Shown here: positions 25,784-34,770 of the stretch, one piece after another | How the letters are laid out: each line of letters begins with the position of its first letter | Position numbering within the stretch: position 1 is the first letter of the stretch | NCBI GenBank assembly: GCA_947624205.1 | Contig: CANQJI010000005.1 | Span: forward strand, 1-56,604 | DNA: 56,604 bases | Reading direction: 5' to 3' | Source: an uncultured Akkermansia sp. | GTDB taxonomy: Bacteria; Verrucomicrobiota; Verrucomicrobiia; Verrucomicrobiales; Akkermansiaceae | The notes under the pieces: model-generated | Databases searched by the model: none | Told to the model about the DNA's origin: nothing | What the model saw: the letters and a program-made list of their open reading frames with translations, nothing else | Made by a program: the position numbers and the translations under genes

Positions 25784-28162
25784 ATGAACCTGCACATAGA
25801 TTCGAGGCATAAGATGTACATCCTATGGGGAGTCATAGGGGTGCTGATAGTGTCGTGGATAGTGAGTTGCCACAATAAAAATGTGCGCATTGAGGAAGAG
25901 AATGAGGCGCAGGTTCAGTTTGAGAAAAAGAAGGTGCGTCCTCTGCTCAAAGAGGTTAATGAAGCGGGGTTGAAGAAAGAGGAAGGAGGGTGCGGATACA
26001 GCACGCAGGCAATCAAGGAGAGGCTGGAAAATGAGGTGAAACGGAAGGAACAGGAGGAGGAAGAGAGTCGGGAGCTGTACACGTACCTGAAGGAGAGATC
26101 AGGCAGCGAGCAGCCCGAGGCGGTATGCAGGGAGTGGCGTGCGAGGGCGAAAAGACTCAAGGAACTGCAGGAGAATTGGGCGAGAGCCGGAGAAGAGGCA
26201 AAAGAGGTATACGCACGGCAGGTGGAAGAATGGGAAAGTAATGCGCAGAGAGATGCTGCGGCCAAGGCCGGGGGCGAGCAGGGAACGGCGGAGGAGTTGA
26301 TCAAACGCATAGAGGGGCTGCGCAAAGAGGCTCGGAAGAGGATGGAGGAGGTGGAGCCGGAAGAGGCGGCCTACAATGGTTACGCAATGGATATGCGCAA
26401 ACTCAACAGGCACCGGAAGAGCCTAGAGGAGATGAACTCGAGGCAGCGGGCGGAGAGGGAGTCGATAGAGAAGGAACGCTCGGCGATTATGGGCGAGGAT
26501 GCAAAGGTGAACCATGAAGCGAAACCCATACAGGAGTTGGAGGCAATGCTGGAGTGTATATGCCGGACAATGAGTTATGATATAGAGGGGCTGGCAGAAC
26601 CGACGGTTTTGCCAGCACCGCCGCCGCCGCCATTTGAGCCGGATGTGAGGATAGTGACCACGGGGGATCTGGCGGAAGAGCTACTGGTGCCGCTGGTGGA
26701 AGAGTGGTTGACAGAGAGAGGAGCTAGCTCCCTGAAGGGGGATAGCTTTGTGTGGAACACCCCGGATGAGGTAACCAAGGAAATTGAGGTGAAGGTTCCG
26801 CACGATTTGCAGGGGAAGGATCAGGGGAGGCTTCGCATTCGAATCGTTACGGAATCGAACAGCGACCGCATATTTGATTCCATTAAGTCCGGAAAGGAAA
26901 AGGCGGAACTTGTGTTCACGGGGCGCAAGATGAACGGTCTGCAAGAGAAAGAATGGTTGCCGGTGGGGCAGACGCCGGCGAGTTTGGACCCCGCCGGCCA
27001 CGGACGAGCCTACCGCACGCGAGTGTGCTCCGATGCATTGCTTTTCTTCCGAGGGGAGGGAATCGGTGAAACGTGTCTGAATGCTGAATTGCTGCGGGCG
27101 ACCCCGAAGCAATTCAGCAAAGACGATGCCGGGCGCATGGAGGCCGCTGCCATATTCGGACTGATGCCTGCAGGGGCGGATGCGCAAGACGGGGATACAC
27201 GCGGCAAGAGCATACGGTCGTTGTGCACGCGAAACCGGGGGCGATTGGTGCTTGGTTGTTGGCACAAGGACAGCCAGAGTCGCAACAGTGCCATGACTAC
27301 AACGGGCGGGCCCACTCTGAGTTATGCTGCAGGATTGAGCACAGGCGGCAAAAAGGTGTCGACTTCGTATAAGCAGTACGTGGCTAACGCCATGAACAGA
27401 GGATGCGCTCCCGCCGAGGCGAGCATCAATTCCGGGCAATACGCCTTCGCGTATAACATCACCTTCTACCGCGCAACGACACCCAAGCCGGAGGCTGCCG
27501 CAGCAGCGGACTTGTTGGCGTGGGCAGGAGATATGACGAATGCGAGGGTTGAGAGCGTGGTGAAAAACCGTGGTTTTGTACCGGTGAGCATAGAGAAGCC
27601 GCGAGCGAATGGGCAATTGACGGAGGCTGATCTGCCACTCAACGCGTTAATCAATGCGCTTGAGCCGTATCACTTCGGTTACACGAAAGGGGTGAGCACG
27701 TGGGTCAATGGCGTTCGCATATCGGTGCCGCTCTACTACGCAGTGGGATCGGCCGTGGCGGATGAGAAGAGCGTGGCGATCGACCCGGACTCAGCGTACT
27801 ATACGGAGAAGCAGGCGGTGGAACTTATTCGCACCATCACAAAGGGGCGGCAGGCTTGCTTGGTGATTGTAGGGCACGCCGATCCACAGTACGGTGGGAA
27901 GTTGGATGCCGGTGAAAGCTCATGGAAATTCAACGACAAGCTTTCTCGCCAGCGTGCCGAATCCATATACGGAGCCCTCTTTGCGAAGGCGTTCCCGGAT
28001 AATTTTGCACTGAAACACGTCACACTTGGTTGTTCATGGTCTCGCCCGGCTTGTGACATCAACCTGGAACGAGGCATTGAATTGCAAGAAGGCGCTCTTA
28101 GTCGCTGCCGACGCGTGGAGGTGTTCGTGGTGTTCCCGCTGACGGAGGAGACGGAAGATTGA
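25784..28162 (+). CDS. Anchored PstS-like binding domain fused to OmpA-like domain
   Basis: This 792-aa protein begins with a hydrophobic segment MYILWGVIGVLIVSWIVSC (~11-29) whose Cys29 in IVSC could be a lipobox, so it is a lipoprotein or a single-TM protein. Residues ~40-260 form a long Glu/Lys/Arg-rich coiled coil. Residues ~285-600 resemble a periplasmic phosphate-binding (PstS-type) domain: TTGDLAEELLVPLVEEWL at the start, CSDALLFF in the middle and a NRGFVPVSIEK end. Residues ~675-790 are OmpA-like (IVGHADP, then LSRQRAESIY and a closing CRRVEVFVVFP) and should bind peptidoglycan. A TTG frame open from 25712 overlaps the GTPase stop, but the ATG at 25784 sits right before the anchor. 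PstS-like/OmpA fusions are known in other bacteria; the ligand is unknown. Confidence 0.78.
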   Translation: MNLHIDSRHKMYILWGVIGVLIVSWIVSCHNKNVRIEEENEAQVQFEKKKVRPLLKEVNEAGLKKEEGGCGYSTQAIKERLENEVKRKEQEEEESRELYTYLKERSGSEQPEAVCREWRARAKRLKELQENWARAGEEAKEVYARQVEEWESNAQRDAAAKAGGEQGTAEELIKRIEGLRKEARKRMEEVEPEEAAYNGYAMDMRKLNRHRKSLEEMNSRQRAERESIEKERSAIMGEDAKVNHEAKPIQELEAMLECICRTMSYDIEGLAEPTVLPAPPPPPFEPDVRIVTTGDLAEELLVPLVEEWLTERGASSLKGDSFVWNTPDEVTKEIEVKVPHDLQGKDQGRLRIRIVTESNSDRIFDSIKSGKEKAELVFTGRKMNGLQEKEWLPVGQTPASLDPAGHGRAYRTRVCSDALLFFRGEGIGETCLNAELLRATPKQFSKDDAGRMEAAAIFGLMPAGADAQDGDTRGKSIRSLCTRNRGRLVLGCWHKDSQSRNSAMTTTGGPTLSYAAGLSTGGKKVSTSYKQYVANAMNRGCAPAEASINSGQYAFAYNITFYRATTPKPEAAAAADLLAWAGDMTNARVESVVKNRGFVPVSIEKPRANGQLTEADLPLNALINALEPYHFGYTKGVSTWVNGVRISVPLYYAVGSAVADEKSVAIDPDSAYYTEKQAVELIRTITKGRQACLVIVGHADPQYGGKLDAGESSWKFNDKLSRQRAESIYGALFAKAFPDNFALKHVTLGCSWSRPACDINLERGIELQEGALSRCRRVEVFVVFPLTEETED

Positions 28163-28177
28163 CGCGAACACACTGAG

Positions 28178-29740
28178 ATGGAAACGTACGTCTTTCTGAT
28201 CTTGCTTGTTTTGACGTTTGCTGTTGCGGCACTGGTGGCGATTTGGATGGCTTATTGGGATATTAAGAAAGAGGGATTTGGTCGATACGTCAAACGCGGG
28301 GGGACGTACCATTCAGAAGGCGGGGCGGAGAAGTCGTGGAAAAAATTTTTTAAGAACCTTGAGAAGGAAGGGAAAAAATACCGGAAGGAAAAAGGAATCG
28401 AAGGCGAACTAAAGAAGTGGAAAGAATCGCTGGAAGATGAAGGATTGAGGAAAAATGGATACGTATGGGAGCGAATTGAAATTATCTGCAGAAATGTGGA
28501 TCCCCGGCATTTAGTACGAAAGATTCCCCCGTTAAGTGAACTTAGAGGCCTCTCTCTCCAGAGGGAGCAGAGCTGTTTTCACTCATGTATGTTTCGCGCG
28601 TTGATCCCAAGTATTCTTGTCCTGGGGATAGGGTGTACTCTCTTCGGCGTACATGAAACTCTTCCTCAATACGTGCAAAGTGAGTGTGATCCGGATATGG
28701 CGCCGCTGGGAAGGGCGTTGTTGCCCGGGGCTTTTTCCGTGTTGTTCACCATTGTTCTGTTTATTTGCCGTGGAATATACAACAGGAAGTTGTCGGAACT
28801 GATAGTGGGATTGGATGACTTAACGCTGGACATTCTCCTCCCATATTTTCAGGAGTCGGAGACCCATTTTCGATCGCTCAGTCAATTTATCAAAGAATTG
28901 AGAACGGTCAGTGATAAGAGTGATGGAGGTAACATGCATGAAATGATGGCTGCTTTTTGTGACTCAGCCAAGAAATGGAAAGAAGAAGTTGGAAAGAGCT
29001 TGGACGAGCTGGATAAGCAGGCTGATCGTATCGTTTTTTTGCGCCAGGGCATCATTCGTACTCAGGAACAGGAAAAGGCTCAGGCGGATCTTATTCGGCA
29101 GGAGCTCAGCGTCCTTCAGAATGAATTTGAGAAGCGCAGGAGATTTGAAGAGGAGGTGTCGACGAGGGCAAACTCCGGTGAGATGCTGCAAATGCTGGAG
29201 AAGCTACAGAGTATACGTGAGGCGCAAGTGAAAAGTGCTTTAGAATGTCGTGAACGTTCCCGAGAGGTAGAGGCAGTGATGGGGAGGCGCGATGAATTGG
29301 ACGAGAGGAGGAAAGATTGGGAAGAGATGGGACGGTTATGCCATGAATTGTCTGCCTGGCTGAAAGGCGTGCCACAGGAAGGAATGTTGAGCGGAGAAAA
29401 AATCGAAAGTATGGTGGATCTCGCAAAAACGATGCTCCAATGCCTGCCGTTCGGGAGGGGGCAAGGATCCGACGAGGAGATTTTGCAGCATTTCCGTAGA
29501 ACGAACGCTGAAATTCTCAGGGTGGATGATGAGTCACTCGCTTTTTTGGAGGAGGGCAACGAGAAGCTTTTGGCGTACGAGGAACGACTACATAAGCAAA
29601 AGGAGGATTGCCTGAATCGAATACCGACAGACCTTTATCCTTCGGGGATGAAAGGTGTGTACATGAAAGTGATGGATAGTCTTTGTCGACACGTAGTACG
29701 GACGTCTATCGTGATGATTGTGATAATCACGGGTTGGTAA
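28178..29740 (+). CDS. MotA/TolQ/ExbB-like membrane protein, paralog 1
   Basis: This 520-aa protein has TM1 at 4-25, then a Lys-rich cytoplasmic stretch, then a hydrophobic pair at ~140-160 (ILVLGIGCTLFGVHETL) and ~182-203 (AFSVLFTIVLFICRGIYN) that matches the proton-channel core of MotA/TolQ/ExbB proteins. After LLPYFQ it continues as ~250 residues of coiled coil, like the ZorA tail, and ends in a short hydrophobic stretch SIVMIVIITGW. It has the family block LSELRGLSLQRE before the core, shared with the next three genes. The match to the MotA superfamily is by motif and topology, not by alignment. It starts 15 bp after the OmpA-fusion gene. Confidence 0.76.
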   Translation: METYVFLILLVLTFAVAALVAIWMAYWDIKKEGFGRYVKRGGTYHSEGGAEKSWKKFFKNLEKEGKKYRKEKGIEGELKKWKESLEDEGLRKNGYVWERIEIICRNVDPRHLVRKIPPLSELRGLSLQREQSCFHSCMFRALIPSILVLGIGCTLFGVHETLPQYVQSECDPDMAPLGRALLPGAFSVLFTIVLFICRGIYNRKLSELIVGLDDLTLDILLPYFQESETHFRSLSQFIKELRTVSDKSDGGNMHEMMAAFCDSAKKWKEEVGKSLDELDKQADRIVFLRQGIIRTQEQEKAQADLIRQELSVLQNEFEKRRRFEEEVSTRANSGEMLQMLEKLQSIREAQVKSALECRERSREVEAVMGRRDELDERRKDWEEMGRLCHELSAWLKGVPQEGMLSGEKIESMVDLAKTMLQCLPFGRGQGSDEEILQHFRRTNAEILRVDDESLAFLEEGNEKLLAYEERLHKQKEDCLNRIPTDLYPSGMKGVYMKVMDSLCRHVVRTSIVMIVIITGW

Positions 29741-29763
29741 AGATCATACTGTAGGAACTGATT

Positions 29764-30684
29764 ATGGAAGAAGAGATAGTCAGAGATGTGGCAGTATTCC
29801 TCATAATAGGAGCGGCTTTTTTGGGTGGGCTGGCGTTCCTGTTCAGTTATGTGGGGATCATGAGGGAGGAAATAGGGATAGAAAGAGGGGAAGAAAAGGA
29901 GTTTGAGTCTAAAGAAGAGGGAAAAAATGCAAACAACAAAGGTCTGTGGATATTAGACTTTGAATGGCAGCCGAAGCACTTGAAGAGACGTAGGAAAGTC
30001 ATCGATGAGCTAGGCGATAAGAAAAGCGAGAAGGATGGTGAGACTTTGCTGCCGGTATTGCCGGAAATGAGCGATTTTCATGAGCTCTCTCTGCATCGGG
30101 AGTCGCATCGCAGCAGCACAACATGGCTCCACGCAGTTGTGTCGGTGTTGTTGATCATGGGAATATGCGGCACAATGCTGGGGGTGCATGGAGCGTTGGA
30201 TGTGGACGACGGATCGCACATGAGGTTGGAGGATATATTATCTGTGTTGGAACCGGCAAAGACTGCGGTTATTTGTGCGTTTATTACCTTGATATTAAAG
30301 CAACTGTACGCGAGAGAGGTTGAAAGTTGTATGGTAAAATTGGATTCTTACACCATTTGCGAACTCCTGCCGAGCAAGGAAAAGAAAAGTATAGGGGAAG
30401 AAAAGGACAAATATTACAGAGATAGAGCGAACGACATGAAGGACATACATGGGCAAATTGATGATTTTACCAGAAAATGCGATCTGGACCATTTAAGGTT
30501 GACTCTTGATGGCCTACGTAGGTCTAAGCCAACGCCCTCATGGGCGAACTTTGCTTTTGAAGTGCCCGAGATCAGGATGGATGAATGGGGAATCAACGAT
30601 AGTTCCCGGACAGGGGAGACTCGCCAGCCGGATGTGCTCCACCAAATGAATGATGGACATAAACATGGCTCGTATCCAGCATAG
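29764..30684 (+). CDS. MotA/TolQ/ExbB-like membrane protein, paralog 2 (short)
   Basis: This 306-aa protein is the shortest of the four paralogs. It has TM1 at ~8-30, an acidic/basic linker, the shared block MSDFHELSLHRE (~103-114), a core TM pair at ~124-142 (LLIMGICGTMLGVHGAL) and ~162-182 (LEPAKTAVICAFITLIL), and LDSYTICELLP. It lacks the long coiled-coil tail of its sisters; the last 60 residues are Pro/Asp-rich and look disordered. The loss of the tail could mean a different position in a hetero-oligomeric channel. A ribosome site (TAGGAAC) lies 8 bp before the ATG. Confidence 0.74.
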   Translation: MEEEIVRDVAVFLIIGAAFLGGLAFLFSYVGIMREEIGIERGEEKEFESKEEGKNANNKGLWILDFEWQPKHLKRRRKVIDELGDKKSEKDGETLLPVLPEMSDFHELSLHRESHRSSTTWLHAVVSVLLIMGICGTMLGVHGALDVDDGSHMRLEDILSVLEPAKTAVICAFITLILKQLYAREVESCMVKLDSYTICELLPSKEKKSIGEEKDKYYRDRANDMKDIHGQIDDFTRKCDLDHLRLTLDGLRRSKPTPSWANFAFEVPEIRMDEWGINDSSRTGETRQPDVLHQMNDGHKHGSYPA

Positions 30685-30694
30685 TTTCCTTCGA

Positions 30695-30710
30695 CACAAA
30701 CTTATTTGTG
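30695..30710 (+). other. Small inverted repeat between paralogs 2 and 3
   Basis: CACAAA-CTTA-TTTGTG in the 31-bp gap before the ATG at 30716. It could be a weak mRNA hairpin that tunes relative expression within the operon. Confidence 0.3.
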
Positions 30711-30715
30711 ATTAA

Positions 30716-32155
30716 ATGATGAAAGTGGTGCCTGTGATCATTTGCGTGGTATTGACGATACTGATCCTGCTGGCAGTCCTGGCAGGGATTAAGAGCATTT
30801 TACGATTGCGGCGCCAGCTCAAGAAAGAGTTTAAAGAGATAGACCAGCTACCATTGGGGAATAAGGATTCACCTGTAAAAATTGCAAGAGAACTTCAAAA
30901 TAGTGAAGCATTGAAAAAGCTTCCGGAGAAGAATTACCTCGCTCGGCGTGTTAGGGACAGTATTGATATCGTCCTGAATAATGAGAAATGTTTCGTTAAT
31001 AATCAACTTCCGTCTGTTGATGATTGGCATGAGTGTGACGAGATGGACGAGCGTACATGGATAGACATTTGCCTATTTTATACGATGACTTCATCGATGC
31101 TTATCATGGGAATTGTGGGAACGCTTTTGAGTTTGCATGGAGTCTTGTTGGGTATAGATCCGCTGGAACTTCTGGAAGGCGGTTCTAACGGAAAAATCTT
31201 CTCTAAGATAGCGATAGCGCTCAGTCCGAGCTTGTTCGCCACAGGAGGGACGTTCTTCCTGATGGTGCTCAGAGGTGTCTATGAAATGCTGTTTGAGCGA
31301 CTCGAAGAACGCATGGACAGGTACACGCTCAATGTACTCGTCCCCTGTTTTCAAATGCAGACGTTTGAAGAACAGAGAGAAAAGGAAATGGAAGATTCGA
31401 AAGAACTGCTCAAAGACAGCATGGATTTAATTATCCGGAAATACAACGAGGATTATAAGCCGTATTTTGAAGCTGTCGAGGGATATAAGGACTGTCTGAG
31501 TCGAGCCATAGACAGATTTTGCGACGCGAGTTCGAGAATAGTTCGATTAATCGCTGAGATGGAGCATAGCATGTCGGACGGCGCGAAACATATGCAACAA
31601 GTGAAAAACTTAAAGGTGTGGAAAGCGATGGAGGAGATCGATAAAATCCTGAGGCGCGTAGCAGACGACGGATGCAAATTTGGGGACAAATTGGTGCAGC
31701 ATAATGAGAATCTCGGTCGTATGGCGAGTGAGCAGGAGAAGCTTATGGGGCTGTTTACTCGAGTAAACGATGTTAAAGTGCTCGAAAGCGTACGGGAGCA
31801 GTGGAAGAAGACATGTTCCGGGTTGCAGCAGCTGATACAGGATGGGGAGTCGCTACTTGGCGCTGTCACAGGAAGTAATGATAAGCTAGGTGGTTTCAAT
31901 ACTCTTGTTCAGGCTTTTGCTTGCGAATTGGGCAATTCTCTCAAGTTGCTCGATGAGAGGAAGCAGGTAATAGAAAACATTACCAAAAAAACGCATGATC
32001 ATCTTTTTGAGCGAGGTCAAGAAATGGAAGCTCTGCTTGGGTGCTTTGAGAAAACCAGGGATTGTGTGCAGAGATGGAATCAAAATTTGGAAAACGTGAG
32101 CGAAGAATTACGTGCGAGGCGGCGGACATACTTTCTCATTAAACAAAAAATCTGA
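30716..32155 (+). CDS. MotA/TolQ/ExbB-like membrane protein, paralog 3
   Basis: This 479-aa protein has TM1 at ~3-23, the block LPSVDDWHECDEMDER (~99-114), which is the most diverged of the four, then the core pair SSMLIMGIVGTLLSLHGVL (~125-143) and ALSPSLFATGGTFFLMVLRG (~163-182), followed by MDRYTLNVLVPCFQ. The rest (~220-470) is coiled coil. In MotA/ExbB proteins the second of these helices carries a Thr facing the ion path; here ATGGT is a candidate. ATG ATG gives two adjacent possible starts. Confidence 0.75.
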   Translation: MMKVVPVIICVVLTILILLAVLAGIKSILRLRRQLKKEFKEIDQLPLGNKDSPVKIARELQNSEALKKLPEKNYLARRVRDSIDIVLNNEKCFVNNQLPSVDDWHECDEMDERTWIDICLFYTMTSSMLIMGIVGTLLSLHGVLLGIDPLELLEGGSNGKIFSKIAIALSPSLFATGGTFFLMVLRGVYEMLFERLEERMDRYTLNVLVPCFQMQTFEEQREKEMEDSKELLKDSMDLIIRKYNEDYKPYFEAVEGYKDCLSRAIDRFCDASSRIVRLIAEMEHSMSDGAKHMQQVKNLKVWKAMEEIDKILRRVADDGCKFGDKLVQHNENLGRMASEQEKLMGLFTRVNDVKVLESVREQWKKTCSGLQQLIQDGESLLGAVTGSNDKLGGFNTLVQAFACELGNSLKLLDERKQVIENITKKTHDHLFERGQEMEALLGCFEKTRDCVQRWNQNLENVSEELRARRRTYFLIKQKI

Positions 32156-32200
32156 TTGATATCGTCTATCTTTGTTATTGAGTGCTTAGAATAAACAGAT

Positions 32201-33562
32201 ATGGAATTCATTATTAAGCTGTGCTTTTGCCTTGGAGTTCTGGGGTGGTTGTGGTCTATCATACGAATAGGGAGATATAGTCGAAGATTGAAAGGTCTCA
32301 AGGAAAAATACAAGACTCATGGATCGGGACATCTTGAGCCAAAAGCAGCTCAGAACTTGCTACTGCAGGAGGAGAAGTTGAAGGAGAGTAACGATCCTTT
32401 GGATAGGCGCTGTTTTTCTTTGATAAGTGCATTGGATGATGAGAATGGTGCATGCCGTTTACCGAGCCTGCATGACCTCAATGAGCTGACATTACAGGAG
32501 GAGTTCGGACGTTGGTCATCTTCCGGACTCCGGATTTTTGTATCTGTCCTGCTCATTTTAGGGATATGTGGAACATTATTTCGTGTGGAGAATCTACGGG
32601 AGGAAAACATCATGAAGAATTTGCCGCTCGTGCTAGAACCGAGTATGTGGGCGGTTGGCGGCACCGTTTTGTTGATATGGTTGAGAGGATTCTACGAATA
32701 CTTCTTTAGAAAATACTTAAAGGACCTGAATCTTTTTACGGGGAAGTTGCTTTCCATGCTACAACCTCAGAACCTGACGTCAACGATCCTAGATAAGGAG
32801 ATAGAAGACTTTAAGAAAATGATGGGGAAATTTAAGAAGCATATAGAAAAGCAGAACGATCTAAACAAAAAGTTACATGAGGCGACAGCGAATTTAAAAT
32901 CAAAGAGTGGTGCGGATATCGATGCTGCATCAGTGCGCATTCAACGGATGCTTGATCAGATGGAACGAAACAGATCCGATTTTGCACGTGATTTAAAAGA
33001 GAGGCAACGCGTGATTGCTAACTGGGTAGAAGGAGGACGGAGAAGTGAGCAGCTGAAAGCTACGATCTCCCGCATCCGCGAGACGGAGGAAAAAACGCGC
33101 GATGATCTGGAGAGGTATCATCAACTTGCCTCAGAGGTAGATGAAGCGGCAAACAACATGTGCGGCGGGGTGGAGAATTTGCGCGAACTTGCTGAGGTGA
33201 GCAGCAGCCTACCGAGCTTGGTAGAAGATATGAGAAAATTCGAGGGTGACTTGCGGCAGATTGATGATAGGCGTAAAGAAATCGAAAAGGCCACTGATTT
33301 ATTTGATAAACTCAGCAAGTATGTGGATGAGGCTGAGAAAAGTCTGACCGTCATCAAGGAGCAGGCACTCGCAAGGAGTGTTGAAGTGGGAGAGAGTTTG
33401 GAGAATTATGGAAGAGAGTATGAGAATTACAATAGTGCATGGGAGGAACACAAGAGCGTTCATTCTTCCCAGAAGAAAGACATTGAAGCCCATTTTGAGG
33501 TTCTGGAAGGATTGAAGTCTGATCTCAGTGTGGAAATCAATAAGCGATTGAAGAGTGTGTAG
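32201..33562 (+). CDS. MotA/TolQ/ExbB-like membrane protein, paralog 4
   Basis: This 453-aa protein has TM1 at ~5-24, the shared block LPSLHDLNELTLQEE (~87-101), the core pair FVSVLLILGICGTLFRVENL (~113-132) and LEPSMWAVGGTVLLIWLRGF (~146-165), then LFTGKLL. Residues ~200-450 are coiled coil with many Glu/Lys/Arg and few breaks. It is the last of the four paralogs and sits 41 bp before the MotB-like gene. This is the MotA-MotB / ExbB-ExbD / ZorA-ZorB gene order, with the channel protein before the single-TM protein. Confidence 0.75.
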   Translation: MEFIIKLCFCLGVLGWLWSIIRIGRYSRRLKGLKEKYKTHGSGHLEPKAAQNLLLQEEKLKESNDPLDRRCFSLISALDDENGACRLPSLHDLNELTLQEEFGRWSSSGLRIFVSVLLILGICGTLFRVENLREENIMKNLPLVLEPSMWAVGGTVLLIWLRGFYEYFFRKYLKDLNLFTGKLLSMLQPQNLTSTILDKEIEDFKKMMGKFKKHIEKQNDLNKKLHEATANLKSKSGADIDAASVRIQRMLDQMERNRSDFARDLKERQRVIANWVEGGRRSEQLKATISRIRETEEKTRDDLERYHQLASEVDEAANNMCGGVENLRELAEVSSSLPSLVEDMRKFEGDLRQIDDRRKEIEKATDLFDKLSKYVDEAEKSLTVIKEQALARSVEVGESLENYGREYENYNSAWEEHKSVHSSQKKDIEAHFEVLEGLKSDLSVEINKRLKSV

Positions 33563-33603
33563 GGGCGAAGCTCCAATTCATCGGATAAACACTAATTTTG
33601 AAT

Positions 33604-34743
33604 ATGAGTAGACATTTTTCTCAACAAGAAGAGAACTTCTGGCCTTGCGTCAGTGACATGTTCCTTGCTCTCTTCATCATCGCCCTCACTCTTTACGCAA
33701 CGAAAGGAAAAATGGGTTCAGGTGATCTGATGGTAGAAGATCAACAGGTTCAGGAAACCATCGTCATGTTCAAGGAGCTTCATGAGGCCTTCCCCGGTAA
33801 GGGCTTTGATAAACTACAGCAGGAAATATCAAACGAGCATGAGGAGGGGAAATCGTGCGAGAAAAGGAATTGTTCTCTGTGTCGGGCGATTGATAGAATT
33901 CCCAGGACGCTTGAAGTTCAGGAAGTCTTTGGGAAAAATGTACCTGACGGCGCGGGAAATATAGGAAAAGAACATAGAGACGCTTTCGAATATTTATACA
34001 AATACGTAAAAGGAGTGAAGGAACCCCCTGAGGATATTGGTGATCTGCGTTTGGTAAGAGAGGTTCATCAAGAGGTAACATTCAAGCTCATTGCAGCCAA
34101 ACAGAGGAATATACAAAACCTGCAGGAAGCAAAAAAGAGTACGCAACTTGAAAAGGAGGAATTAGAAAGAAAGAAAAGTGAGTTGGAAAAGGAACTTGGG
34201 AAGGACATACGCCCCGTTATCATGAAAGAGGTGGCGAGTAAGTTTACGGAACTCGAGCGAGCCGGGATGGTGCAGATTGAGGAGGACGAAGGCTTTATGC
34301 GCATACCTTCGAAAACACTTACGTTCAAGGGAGGGCAGCAGAAGCAGGAAGATCAGGTTTTGGACAACCGTGCGAACCCGCAAAATGAGGCAAATATGAG
34401 GAAGATAGCCGATGCTCTTTACGCATTTATGGAAGAGGATCAGAAAAGGCATTGGGTGGATACGATCGTCATAGAGGGACACGCTAGTAAAGACGTCAGG
34501 AAGGGGAGCGAGTGGGCCAACGAGTTGGTGAGCATCCAGCGCGCGATAGGAACATGGATTCTACTCAACAAACACCACAATTTTGAGAAATATAAGAATT
34601 CGGATGGGAAAATGATTATAGGATATGCGGGGTTCGGTAGTCACAATTTATTGGAACCAGGAGAATCAGAAAGTGAGGAGCAGTATAACGAGCGCTGTCG
34701 CCGCATTGATATACGGTTCATACCTGCAGCGGTGCGAAAGTAA
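33604..34743 (+). CDS. MotB/ZorB-like protein: one TM with Asp plus OmpA-like domain
   Basis: This 379-aa protein has a short cytoplasmic start, then EENFWPCVSDMFLALFIIAL, one TM segment (~12-34) with Asp18 at the position expected for the ion-binding Asp of MotB/ExbD/ZorB. A coiled-coil linker (~150-205) leads to an OmpA/MotB-type domain: TLTFKGG, then IVIEGHASKD (~290-299), LVSIQRAIGTWIL and a closing RRIDIRF. This domain should bind peptidoglycan and act as the stator anchor. I prefer the ATG at 33604 over a TTG two codons upstream. The Cys-containing stretch CEKRNCSLCRAID (~84-96) after the TM is unusual for MotB. It probably pairs with the four upstream MotA-like proteins. Confidence 0.8.
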   Translation: MSRHFSQQEENFWPCVSDMFLALFIIALTLYATKGKMGSGDLMVEDQQVQETIVMFKELHEAFPGKGFDKLQQEISNEHEEGKSCEKRNCSLCRAIDRIPRTLEVQEVFGKNVPDGAGNIGKEHRDAFEYLYKYVKGVKEPPEDIGDLRLVREVHQEVTFKLIAAKQRNIQNLQEAKKSTQLEKEELERKKSELEKELGKDIRPVIMKEVASKFTELERAGMVQIEEDEGFMRIPSKTLTFKGGQQKQEDQVLDNRANPQNEANMRKIADALYAFMEEDQKRHWVDTIVIEGHASKDVRKGSEWANELVSIQRAIGTWILLNKHHNFEKYKNSDGKMIIGYAGFGSHNLLEPGESESEEQYNERCRRIDIRFIPAAVRK

Positions 34744-34770
34744 AGTAATGACGCATATTGCCGTGAAGTC

